From contig CM060186.1 of NCBI GenBank assembly GCA_030549335.1, positions 23,303,189 to 23,367,188 of the forward strand: a DNA stretch of 64,000 nucleotides, in the 5' to 3' direction. The notes beneath the pieces were generated by a model. The model saw only the letters and a list, made by a program, of their open reading frames with translations. It did not search any database and was not told the origin of the DNA. Shown here one piece after another: positions 36,970 to 48,530 of the stretch. This DNA is from Pontederia crassipes (lineage: Eukaryota > Streptophyta > Magnoliopsida > Commelinales > Pontederiaceae). The position numbers and the translations under genes were made by a program. Positions within the stretch are counted from its first letter, which is position 1; each line of letters opens with the position of its first letter.

Positions 36970-38734
36970 TGATGCGTAAAATGATGTAGCAAAATAAAAT
37001 CGCTAGCAAGTGCACTAGTCGCTCAAGTAATATAGTAAGAGTGTCGAACCCACAAAGAATATTATTAATTCAATATCTGAATTTATAAATTAATAAGAGA
37101 GGAAAAACATGGACTTTTGGAAATAAGTTTTGTAATTGTAAAATAAAAATAGAGAAAATAAGATAATAATAAAATAATGGTGTTGAAGTTGGTCTTAGGA
37201 TGATAATAAATTAAGAAAAATATGTGAGTCAGAAAAGATAAATTAAAATTCTTAAGATGGATTAGGAATTTTCCCAAGTTATTAATTTACAAGATTACAT
37301 CACAGAGTCCACAAAATGGTAATTCTGCTATTTAATCCGGTAAATCAAACTATCTTAAATTTAATCAAAACTGAAGTCCCACAAATTTGTATTCGTCACA
37401 GGAGATTAAAATTAAGATGCATTAATATGAAAATCCTAAACTATTAATCACTCCACAAACTATTATAGATTAACAGACCACATAGATCTAATTCTCCACA
37501 CACTTGTTATTAGACCTATGTCAATTTTTTATTTCATAATAAGTCATTTAATTTAACTAAATAAAATCTAAAATTAAGTATTCCATAAATTGGTAATTAC
37601 TTAACTCAAAAATTTAAATAATTAAATCAAAAGCACTAAACACAATTAAAAATTGATCAAAAAAAATTCAATAATAATGAAATAAGAGTTCACATAATTT
37701 CTCTTCAATAATAATCTCCTAAAAATAAAATAATTAAAACATGGAGTTCATCCTAGAATTGCAGAGAGATAATAACAAAATAACAATAATAATTGGAAGA
37801 ATTACACCAAGAATAAAATCAGGGCCCTCGGATGTCGTCGGAGCGTCTGGATCAGCCGTCCGATCCAATCTCTCTTTGGTCGAAGCCTGCGCAAAATCTC
37901 GACTTGCTGTGGAAGAAACCAAACTTCAAGGCACGAATTGGATCGATGTTGTCGTGCTCTATTTATAGGTGCGGACGAGAGTCTTCATGTTGATTACGGC
38001 CGTAGATCCTACGGCCAAATTTAAATTTGCGAGATAAAAGTTGATACGATCTCGGCCAAAATGATAAGTTCTTTTAACCATTACGCCCAAAAAGATAAAC
38101 CCTTTTTATCTTTACTCCCTTCTTCAAATCTTGGCCAAAATGATAAGTTTTCTTGCCATTACACCCAAAATGATAACATCTTCCTTTACCCCTTCTTGGA
38201 ATCTCGGCCAAAATGATAAACAATTCTTTTAATCTCGGCCAAAATGACGTATTATGACCAATATGTTTCGGTCATGTAAGCATGAATTAATTCATGTTAC
38301 GCCCAAAATATAAAGCTTTTACCCCCAAGGAAGTGACGTAAAATTTATCTGAAGAAGTGATAAACTCAACTTTACGCCTTCATATGATCATCTCGCCGTA
38401 AAATCTTTGAGTGTAAAGATCAATTTTCATTCCTATTTCGCCCAATGATTTCAGGCCATAATAATAAATCTTCGACACTTCAAAATCTTCTCATTTTTAC
38501 TCCTTAAGATAACATCTGATATATCTCATTCCGCATTAATTCGACTTACCTGTAGAATATTTAATAAAATGAAGTTAATCCATCCACAATTAAAATATTC
38601 AAAGAATTAATAATTAAAATCGATAAATCCAGAATTATGACTAAAAATGGTCTAAAATGATGCATACCATGATCAAATTATAGAAAAATTAACTAAAATA
38701 ATCATCTAAAATATGTTATAATTTGCATGCATCA
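36970..38734 (-). repeat. 3' LTR of element C
   Basis: TGATGCGTAAAATGATG to TTTGCATGCATCA on the plus strand, 1765 bases, with its partner at 52360-54115. It contains repeated CGGCCAAAATGATAA motifs around 38000-38480. Confidence 0.92.
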
Positions 38735-38755
38735 AACTCTCCCAAGCTTAAAGTC
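38735..38755 (-). other. Polypurine tract of element C
   Basis: The minus strand reads AAGCTTGGGAGAGTT against the LTR, preceded by GAGGACAAGCAAG. This is the typical Athila/Tat text. Confidence 0.75.
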
Positions 38756-39946
38756 TTGCTTGTCCTCAAGCAAAAATTCAAAGCAAGGCTCAAGAAAGTT
38801 CTATCATAGCCTCCAAATTGTTAACTGACTAATTTTCTCATACAATTCTTCTGTACACTTACTACTCAGTATCTCACCATTTTCCATGCACTTAGCTTTA
38901 TAAAGGTTCTGAATGCTATACAAATTTAAACAATCTCAAATTCAGTCTTGTAGAAAAATAAATTTTCTGTCAAATGCTAGCATTAATATTGAACACATAA
39001 GTACTAATTGAGCTTAAGACTTTTTCCTTTTTCTTTTTCACTTTTATTTTTAATCATTTTAAAAATTCTAATCTTCAAGCAGAATTGCACATGGAAGTCC
39101 ATGTAGCGGGCTTTGGGCTGATGACTCCTAGACCAGATGGCCTTAGGGCAATAGGTGATAAGGCATCCCTCGAGTTTACTTTCCCGAACAACCAAGGTTC
39201 TGAATGAAGAGTTTGAACTTAGCCATGATTCAGTACTCATGTGCTTTTTCATATTCCACAAGATGGTCCATGTAGCAGGTTATCGATCGACGGATCCCAG
39301 AGTAGTTGTTCTTAGGTCGCCGGGCATGAACCCCTACGGATCTAATTACTCGAACATACCTTGGTTCCGGATAACACTTTTGTACCTACACATAACTTTA
39401 TTCAATTTTTTTCACTATTTTTTTCACATTTTTTTTAAACTCAAGGAGTACTTAATATGGTCAATAAAAAGGCTACTACTATCAAGACTTAAAATAAATA
39501 AATAAAAAGGCATGAATATGATTTTGTCGTCTAGACATTCATAATTCTATTTAGCATAGGTACATAGTCCATAAGTTTGATACTGAAATAGCAAGTGATA
39601 AGAGAGAAAAGCATTCAAATTTCATCAGTTAACGACATGTCTTTGAATTTTTTTACTAAAGATAATTAAAACAATAAGATGAAAGTTAGTAAGATGGTAG
39701 CAAAAATAAATGCATGCAATGGTATTTTTTGAAAATTTTCAAATTTTCAATTTTTTTTATTTTTGATATAAATGCATACATAGACAAACAAAAAGAAAAA
39801 TGAAATGCATGAAATGCAAACTCCCCCAAGCTTGAACTAAACACTGTCCCTAGTGTTAAGCCCAACAAAGGAAAGAGATACAGCCTCGATAAAAAGGGAA
39901 AATAAAGAAATGAAAAATAACGAAAAGGGAAAAGACACAACTGGAT
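38756..39946 (-). other. Noncoding region of element C before the 3' LTR
   Basis: No domain seen. A second purine tract, AAGCTTGGGGGAGTTT, lies at 39818-39833 on the minus strand, about 1.1 kb from the LTR. Confidence 0.6.
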
Positions 39947-41640
39947 TTATTGTCGGTGGGGTGGCGAAGATGGGTGGTAGCCGAGATGTCCTTGGCGCGT
40001 ATGATACTCATGGATGTGCCTCGTCATGCGAACATGCTGATTCTGGAGGGATTCGAAGCGACCCTGATGATCATCCATTTTTCTAATCTCAGCTCGAATG
40101 TTGGTCAACACTTGGGCCTGGCGAAGTTGCTCTTCTTGAATAGCGTGCAACTCTCCTGCTTGACGAAGTTGCTCTTCCTGAAAAATGTGGAACTCCCCTG
40201 CCTGACGATGTTGCTCATCGTACATTGATTCTCATAAGTTTTGCATGTAAGCATAGTCAGACTGAGGTGGCGGAGGTGGATGGTAAGTCTGCTCTGGAGC
40301 TAAAGTGAAAGTAGGCTCTGGTGCTATATAGTGATTCCGCACAGGTTCCTGTAAAGGGGCAGATACTTCCATCAGATCGCGTTCCTCATAAGGAGTAGCC
40401 GGTATAAACAAGGAATCTGAAGAGCTCTCTTGTGCTAGAGATGGAATTGGAGAAGGCACCGGCATATAGGGTGAAAGGGCAGATGCCTCATGTCGGGAAG
40501 CTGCCGGTGATATAGCTTGGAAGACTTGTGGCTGCTAAAAGTACTGTTGAGCCGCCGCATAATCAGTAGAATCAAACCAGGAGAAGGCTTCATCCTGGTG
40601 TGGCTAATCAACTCGGACAGATGGTCCTACAGGTGAGATTAATGGAGTCGTGACCTTCCTAAAAAGGAGCCAATTATTTGGATTAATTGGCATAAAAGCA
40701 TCTCGATCTGAGCAAGGCACCTCCTGATTGTGGCCTTTAAAAATAAAAATTTGATCCCTGAGTTGTTGGTCTTCATGAGACCCATAGCATGAATGGTCCT
40801 ACAAGTGAGGTGGGTGTTTCCTGGCACAACTTCAAGAACATCCAAGTCAAGTTGTAAGTGCTGAGCAATAGGTGTGAGAAGGGCGCCTATATTAATGCTA
40901 CCGCCACGATGAGTAGTGTGGCGTTGAAATCGACGAATGATGAAGGCACCCACATTAATAGGAGTTTTGTGGAGCATGCTGTGGATGAGGTATAACTCTC
41001 CCTTTGAGACGACACCATTATTATCACTACGCCCACTTAACGTGTTGCTTAGCATGCGATGGACGTAGTGCAGAACAGAATTTTGAATTGAGATATCTTT
41101 AGTTGTGTTCCAAACCAATCGGTCTTCTTCTGTTATCTGTTTCCAAAAAGTTTCAGCATCAAAGTCAACAGGTACAGAAGGAGATCCATGGTTGGGGAAT
41201 CCATAAATATTATTAATCTCTCCTAAAATGAGAGTAAAGGGTCACCCATAAATTTAGAATGAAATGCGGAGCTGATCATAATTCCTACCATCTAAATTAA
41301 ATACCTCCAAGGATGAGAGAAATTCCATAATTAGTACTTCATAAGTTGGCCACCATGAATGCACAAAGTCAGAGAGTCCAATTTGAGAAAATAATATATG
41401 AATATCTATAAGTAAATTATACTCCCTGAGCAATTCGGTATCCAAAAATCTGCTGGCATGAATTCGAATCTCAGACATCCGTTCATATCGAGCTTGATAC
41501 TCCGGCTTAGTCCAATAATAATCTCCGGGGTAGGAGATTAGTTGTGAGGGTTGTGGGACTGACTGAGCATTCGGATGTCGTCGTTCGCAACGTCCCCTTC
41601 ATATATTAGCAAATCGCCTCATGTTGATTGGAACCGAGAT
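39947..41640 (-). pseudogene. Athila-type env-like (ORF2) region of element C
   Basis: Located between integrase and 3' LTR, where Athila elements carry an extra reading frame. Text such as FVHSWWPTYEVLIMEFLSSL and VSKGELYLIHSMLHKTPINV resembles the ATHILA domain (PF03078). The C-terminal part has a glutamine-rich repeat (EEQLRQAGE, EEQLRQAQV) and a proline-rich stretch (about 40240-40460). No transmembrane or fusion feature was assessed. It is a fossil with several breaks. Confidence 0.7.
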
Positions 41641-42222
41641 GAACAAAGAAAAGGTGGCAGCTCGGTGGACTTGTCGGCTGAAACTTTGGCCGTAAAGAGA
41701 AAAGCTACTTAGTGAAGAGAGCTCGTTCAGTTGAGAAGCGTATTGGCTGTAATATATGCTGGAGTGTCGGCCGTAAAGGGGTATGTCGATGAAAACCTCG
41801 GTCGGAGTTGATGATCATGGTGTTTGCAGCCGCAAGGAATAGGGTGCATGCCGAGTGGTTGTAGATGCTCGGCCGTAAGGAACAGGGGGGGATGGTCCGA
41901 GCGTAAGAGAGCGGCGTTGCGACGTCGGTGAGACTTCGGCCGTAAGGTTGGTGGTGCTTTTGGGCGGAGAAGGCATTGAAACTTCAGCCGTAAGGAAGAA
42001 AGGGCGGAGACGGTGGTGATCCGAGCGTAAGAGAGCGGTAGTGGGTGAGACTTCGGCCATAAGGAGGAAATTGACGAAGAACCTCGGCCGTAAGGAAGAA
42101 AGGGCGGAGACGGCGGTGCTTGATCTGCAAAACACAAGAAGGGGGTAAGATTTTATAGATGAAATTTCGGGGGTAATACCAGTTCTAACATGATGGCATG
42201 CAGTGACGAGTCATGTCGGTTT
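41641..42222 (-). other. Spacer of element C with repeated CGGCCGTAAGG motifs
   Basis: Between about 41690 and 42110 the plus strand repeats cttcggccgtaagg, gagcgtaagagagcgg and gaagaaagggcggagacgg several times. Short open frames over it are by-products of the repeat. Confidence 0.7.
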
Positions 42223-42230
42223 GAATTGGG

Positions 42231-43061
42231 TAGGCCTGACCGCACCGACCCGAAAAATCGGGTAAAAAACTCGGCCCGGGTAAGATTCGGACCGGGACCG
42301 GGTCTAACGAGTGAAAAACCCGTCGGGTTTCGACTGAGGACCGGGTCTGCAGTGCAGATACCCGACCCGGACCCAACCCAATTTATTTTTTAGTATATAA
42401 ATCTCACTCCCACTCATTTCCCTCATTTCTCGATTTTCTCTCTCTCCCATCTCTCTCATACTCTCACGCCACGACGCCAGGCGATCTCGCCCTCTCCTTC
42501 TCCCTCTCTCTCACGGCAGCGGCGATCCTCTCAACTCCGGCCGTCCTCGCCCTCTCTTGACTCTCTCTATCTCTCTCTACTTCGGCCGCCTGGGTGGCCG
42601 GATCGGCCACTGGTGCGGCCAGATCCGACCTCCTGGCGGTTAGATCGGCCACTGACGGCCAGATCCAGTCGCCAGGCATCGGATCCGGCCGAATCGGCCA
42701 CTAGCGTCGGGGCCAAATCCAGCCGTCAGGTGTCGGATCTGGCAACTGTCAGCCGATCCGGCCGCCAGGCGGCCGGATCTGGCTGCTGGCACCCGGATCA
42801 GCCACTGGCGGCCGATCCGAGCGCCTGGCGCCCGGATCGACCCCAGGTGCGTCGATTTGACCGCAGGTGCCTGATCTGGACACACTATTCAATCCCAGCC
42901 ACAGACCCGGTGATTTTTTCGGATTGCCGGGTCTGACCCGGAACTGGATCCGGCCTGGTCCGGGTCCGATAGCGGGTCAAAAAAATTTTTGACCCGGCAT
43001 AATTCGGGTCGGGACCGAGTCCGTCGAGACCTGGACCCGGTCTCGGGTTTGCTCAGCCCTA
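42231..43061. mobile_element. Non-autonomous hAT-like DNA transposon
   Basis: Ends read TAGGCCTGACC and, reversed, TAGGGCTGAGC (9 of 11 identical). They are flanked by a perfect 8-base duplication GAATTGGG at 42223-42230 and 43062-43069. An 8-base duplication and TAGGGCTGAGCAAA-type ends are usual for plant hAT elements. The 831 bases have no transposase. They include CCCGG/GACCCGG-rich arms, a CT-rich tract (about 42425-42560) and a GC-rich repeat of CGGCCAGATCC-type units (42590-42880). Confidence 0.85.
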
Positions 43062-43069
43062 GAATTGGG

Positions 43070-43545
43070 GTGCCAAAATGAACAGTATTCATGTGATCGG
43101 CCGATTTCCGAGGTGAGTCGTCCGTTTCGCCTTGTCATGTCCGAGCTCATGCATGATGTTTGTGTGGCAGCTCAGCCGTAAAAAGAACATGTGGCATTTA
43201 CGAAGGCATAATAGCTTGTCATGTCATGTTCGACGTCCTACCATGGAGTTTGTCGCCCGATGTTTGATCATGGCGAGTGTCATATTTTACACCCTTGCAT
43301 ATCGTGTTGTCGCCTACTTTGATGTACGTAAAGCACCAATGTCATAACGTGTCCTAAATAATAGTTATCCGAAGTTCTCTCCGCAAAATAAAATATCAAT
43401 CAGATGACTCCATAAAAAATAAAAATATCACTCAAACTAATTCTATCTAACTAAATTATTAATCAGTAACTAATTAAAGACTAATCTAAGAAGAAAAAAA
43501 TAGTTCTGATTTATAGTCGTTAGCTTGACTTAGTCGAGTCGAGAT
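43070..43545 (-). other. Element C sequence between hAT insertion and integrase
   Basis: No domain seen. It continues the C spacer on the far side of the hAT-like insertion. Confidence 0.5.
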
Positions 43546-44640
43546 TTAGATGGTAAACAGGTTAATCATAGACAAATTTTGATAATATGTGTCATCGTGA
43601 TAGAGTTTGAGTCTATGTCCATTAACTTTAAATTTTTGCTTATGATCCAATGATTCAATTTCAAATTTTCCATAAGGTGAACAATTGACTATGACATAAC
43701 GGCCGATCCATCTTGATTTGAGTTTTCCAAGAAATAATTTGAGTTTGCTATTGTAAAGAAGCACACGTTGACTAGGTAAAAATTCTTTATGTTTAATATG
43801 CAGGTCATGTAACTTTTTAGTACGTTCTTTATATAGTTTGTTGTTCTCATATGCATAATGTCTAAATTCATCCAGCTCATTTAATTGTAATAACCTTTCT
43901 GCTTGTGATGATTTTGCGTCCATATTTAAAAATTATGTTGCCCAATAAGCCTTGTGTTCTAGTTCCACTGGAAGGTGACATGATTTTTCAAAAACTAATC
44001 TATAAGGAGAGGTACCTATGAGTGTCTTAAAAGCTGTTCTATATGCCCAAAGTGCATCGTCAAGTTTCAAGGACCAATCCTTCCTGGATGAGTTCACAGT
44101 TTTCTCTAAAATCATTTTAATCTCTCTGTTTGAAATTTCCACTTGTCCACAAGATTGGGCATGATAAGGTGTGCTCAAAAAATGTTTGACTCCAAATTTG
44201 TTAAGAAGAGTTGACATTATTTTATTACAGAAATGTGTTCGATTGTCACTTATGATAGTCCTAGGTGTTCCAAATTGAATAAAAATATTTTTTCTTAGAA
44301 AATTGGCAACTACCTTAGCTTCATTTGTTGGTGTGGCTATAGCTTCCACCCATTTAGACACATAATCAATAGCCACTAAGATGTATTGATTGTTAAAGGA
44401 TTTAGGAAATGGTCCCATAAAGTCAATGCCCCATACATAAAAAATATCACATTGTAAAATATTTGTGAGTGGCATTTTATCTTGATGAGAAATATTACCT
44501 GTCCTTTGGCATTTGTCACAATACTTACAGTAGTTTCTTGCATCTCTGTAAATGGTTGGCCAATATAGTCCACATTCAAGTACCTTAGCCATTGTTCGAT
44601 TGGGTCCAAAGCGACCTCCAGCTTGTCCATCATGGCAATG
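43546..44640 (-). pseudogene. Integrase of element C
   Basis: Minus-strand text [20 protein letters not shown] (zinc-binding end), [51 protein letters not shown] and [11 protein letters not shown] gives the zinc-binding region and the catalytic core in order, then the C-terminal part (LNELDEFRHYAYEN, HDLHIKHKEF, KSRWIGRYVI). It is part of a broken element. Confidence 0.85.
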
Positions 44641-44721
44641 ACTTAGGATATTCTCAATCTCATCTTCGTGAACACATCTTCGAATTATTTGGTCTGCACA
44701 TAATTTAAAAAGGTAAGGATC

Positions 44722-47190
44722 TTACCAGTGATAATTCTTGACATTAGATAAGAATTTCCTCTTCTGACGAGTGGTCATGCCCTTTGGAATGTACTGTTCT
44801 ACAAAATAATTAGCAAAATCAGCGAACCATGGTGTAGTGTTAGAAATTTGAAAAATTGTAGAGATAGAAAAAAGTTTCTCGTCTGAAAATTCTTCAAGTA
44901 TGTATGTGACTTCTTTTGGAGATAGCTCCAAATGGGATAAGTGGTCAGCTAACAAGTTATCAGTTCCTTTTTTGTCTCTTACTTCAACATCGAACTCTTA
45001 CAAAAGTAGTATCCATCGAATTAATCTAGGTTTGGCATCTTGTTTGCTCATCAAGTGCTTGATGGCTACATGATCTGTGTAGACAATAATTTTTTAATAA
45101 ATTAGATATGATCTAAACTTGTCAAAAGCAAAAATAACAGCAAGAAACTCCTTCTCTATTGTTGCATAATTTAGTTGAGCAGCATTCAATGTTCGGCTTG
45201 CATAATATACAACATGAAAGGTTTTATCTTTTCTTTGCCCCAAAACAGCTCCTACGACATCATCACTCGCATCACACATTAGCTTGAAAGGCAGAGACCA
45301 GTCTGATGCTACAACAACAGGGGCAGAAATTAGCATTTCTTTTAACAAATTAAAGGCAGTAAGGAAATCTGAATTAAAATCAAATTTTGTGTCCTTAGCA
45401 AGAAGATTGGTTAAGGGTTTAGCCAGTTTTGAAAAATCTTTGATAAAACGGTGATAAAATCCTGCGTGCCCAAGGAAGCTTCGAATGCTCTTCACATTGG
45501 TTGGAGGAGGCAGATTTGCAATAACATCTATCTTGACCTTATCCACTTCAATTCCTTTTTCCGAGATTTTGTTGCCAAGCACTATACCCTCCTTCACCGT
45601 GAAGTGACATTTTTCCCAGTTAAGGACCAAATTCGTTTCTTGACATCGCTGCAAAACTAGAGATAGGTTATCCAAACAGTTATTAAAAGAGCTACCAAAA
45701 ATTGTAAAATTGTTCATGAAAACTTCGAGTATCTTCCCATTCATATCTGCAAAGATTGACATCATGCATCTCTAGAATGTTGCTGGAGTGTTGCATAGAC
45801 CAAATGGCATCCTTCTATAGGCAAACGTTCCATACGGACATGTGAACGCTGTCTTTTCTTGATCCTCAGGTGCTACTACTATCTGATTATAACTAGAGTA
45901 GTCATCTAGAAAACAATAGTAACTCTAACCTACAACATGCTCTAACATTTGATCAATAAAGGATAATAGAAAATGATCTTTGCGGGTAGCATCATTAAGC
46001 TTCCTATAGTCTATATAGACTCTCCAACATATAACTATCCTTTGAGGCACCAATTCATTATTTTTGTCACTTACCACAGTGATTCCTCCTTTCTTAGGGA
46101 TTACCTACACATGACTTATCCATTAACTATCAGAAATGGCATATATAATACCTGCATCAAGGAGTTTGATGACCTCCTTTTTCACAACTTTCCTTAAAGT
46201 TGGGTTGAGCCTTCTTTGGTGTTGAGCAACTGGCTTGGCATTGTCTTCCATCAAAATCTTGTGCATGCAAATGGTAGGAGAGATGCCCCTGATATCTGAA
46301 ATAGATCAAGCGATTGCTTTCTTGTGTTGCCTTAATACTTCTAAAAGTTTATTCTCCATGTCATCTGTCAAGTCAGCAGATATAATAACTGGATAAGTGT
46401 TATTTTCTAGAAAGGCATATCTTAAATGAGAGGGAAGTTCTTTTAGTTCAAATTTTGGAGGACAATCCAATTTATCAATTTCCTCCTCGAGTGTCTCTGT
46501 TGTTATTGGCGCATTATCCTCTTCCACAATTTCTTTGGAATCCTCTATCATTTCCAAAGCTTCCTTAGCATATGGATCTGAAACAAAATCTGCAACAATA
46601 TCATCAAAAGCACCAGTCGTGTCATCTTCTAAAGAATCAATGGCATAACAAGATGTGTGATCAAAAGGTTGTTTGAGAGAATTTTTTCTAATGTCTTCAT
46701 TGTTGACGTGAAGTGTGAGCATCCCTCGTTGAACATCTATGAGTGCATTTCCTGTTGCTAGGAATGGTCTCCCAAGAATGATGGGAGTTTTTTCATATGC
46801 CTTCACGTCCAGAACAATAAAATCTGCAGGAAAAATGAATTTATCAACTTTCACCAAAACATCTCTTAAGATTCATCGGGGCCTCTTGCATGAAGAGTCT
46901 GCAAATTGAAGAGTCATGCAAGTCTCTTCCAGTTCCCCATAACCTAGCTGCTCAAATATGGAATATGGCATTAAACTAATACTAGCACCAAGATCACATA
47001 AGTCTTTAGCACAAAAGAATTTCTCGATAATGAAAGGTATGGTGAAGCTGCCAGGATCTTTCATTTTTTTAGGCATATCACGATGATAAATAGCACTACA
47101 TTCTGATGTCAACATTACCCTCCCAGTGTTTTTAAGCTTTCTTCTTGAAGATAGTATATCCTTCATGAATTTGGCATATCTTGGCATCAT
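44722..47190 (-). pseudogene. Protease, reverse transcriptase and RNase H of element C
   Basis: Protease region about 47190-46740 (DLGASISLMPYSIF, IILGRPFLATGNALI). Acidic spacer to about 46450. Reverse transcriptase about 46300-45600. Connection about 45550-45400 (PPPTNVKSIRSFLGHAGFYH). RNase H about 45330-44900 (KLMCDASDDVVGAVLG, YYASRTLNAAQLNYATIEKE, LADHLSHLE). Order and sequence parallel element D. It is a fossil with multiple breaks. Confidence 0.85.
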
Positions 47191-48513
47191 CTGTAAGGCT
47201 TCATGAAAAGGAATGTTAATAGATAATTGTTTCAGGATATCAAGAAAGTGAGAAAATTGCTTATCGAGTTGTTCTTTGCAAAATTTCTGTGGATATGGCA
47301 GGTCCCCTATGTTATTAGTATTTCTTGAATTGTCAGTTTCTTTTTTCTTCAGATTGATATCCTTAGTGGCCTGATCTTGTGTCTTTGATGCTTAAGCTTC
47401 TTCATTGTGATCAATTACTCTTGGCGAGGGGATCTGATGCCAAACTTCTCAATTGTTTCCCACTTCTAAGAGTTACAACTTTGGTTTCTTCTTCAGGGTT
47501 TTTCTCTGTATTGCTTGGAAGAGCTCCTGGTGCACGGCCTGCCATCATACTGGCCATCTGGCCTATTTGCATTTTAAATTCCTAATTGTAGCATCTTGAT
47601 TGTTTGCCCTTGTCTCCATTATCTTCTGCATGGTTTTCATAGTGTCAATAACTCTTGTCATCATCTCTTCCACGGGATTAGTCGATTATTGAGCAGGAGC
47701 TTCATGTTGCCTTCTCAAAAGTGTATAGTTTTGTTGATGAGCTTGATTCTAAAATTTCTCAAAAACTTGCCCTTGATTTGACCTGTAAGAAACTTCTGAT
47801 TGTTCCTTTAACCATAGTCATTGTTCCTGAAAAATAGATTGGAGACAAAGTTAGCATTTTCAATTTGATCAGGATTAAACGTGTTACCTTGAGGACAATA
47901 ATTGCTCGCATGTCCTCCACAATTGTTGCACACCATTAATGACATCATCTGCTCAAATTTTTTATTGATTCTAGCTGAGTTACTACTTCAGAAGATTGTA
48001 CTCCTTGTGCAGCATGTACATCATGAGTTCGGCGAGATGGTCTCCTTTCTTGGCTTGACTTGAGGGCTACAACTTCAATAATATTTTGTATCTCACTAGG
48101 GCATTTAGATCCCAGCAGTATCCCTCCTGCTGATTGATCAAGCTTATCTTGATCTGCAGCTCGCAATCCATGGTAGAAATCTTCCATCACTTGCCACTTT
48201 GGAATCCTATTATCAAAAACTCTGGCTAACAGTTCCTTATATCGTTCCAGGCCTCATATAATGTCTCATCATCATCTTGAACAAATGCCCTTACTTCTCT
48301 TCGATATTTGCCTGATTTTTGTAGCGGGCAATATTTTCCAACAAACTTTTCTACCAGCTCCAACCATGAGTGAACTAATCCTGCAGGCAAAGTTTTGAAC
48401 CATGTAGAAGCTTTGTCACGTAAGGATTGTGGAAATAATAATAAACGAATAACTTTCAGTAGAAACATTATTATTTTTTAAGGTGCTAAGTGTGGCAAGA
48501 AATTTGTCAAGAT

Positions 48514-48530
48514 GATCGTAAGGGTCTTCA
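48514..48530. repeat. Left target-site duplication of the RTE LINE
   Basis: GATCGTAAGGGTCTTCA, identical to 50433-50449. Removing the LINE and one copy restores gag-region continuity with element D. Confidence 0.97.

Noticed and set aside
41727-42137. Proline/serine-rich open frames on the minus strand
   Set aside because: They follow the CGGCCGTAAGG motif repeat and have no domain.
42464-42936. Open frames with repeated RPDRP/ARSGR text
   Set aside because: By-products of the GC-rich repeat inside the hAT-like element.
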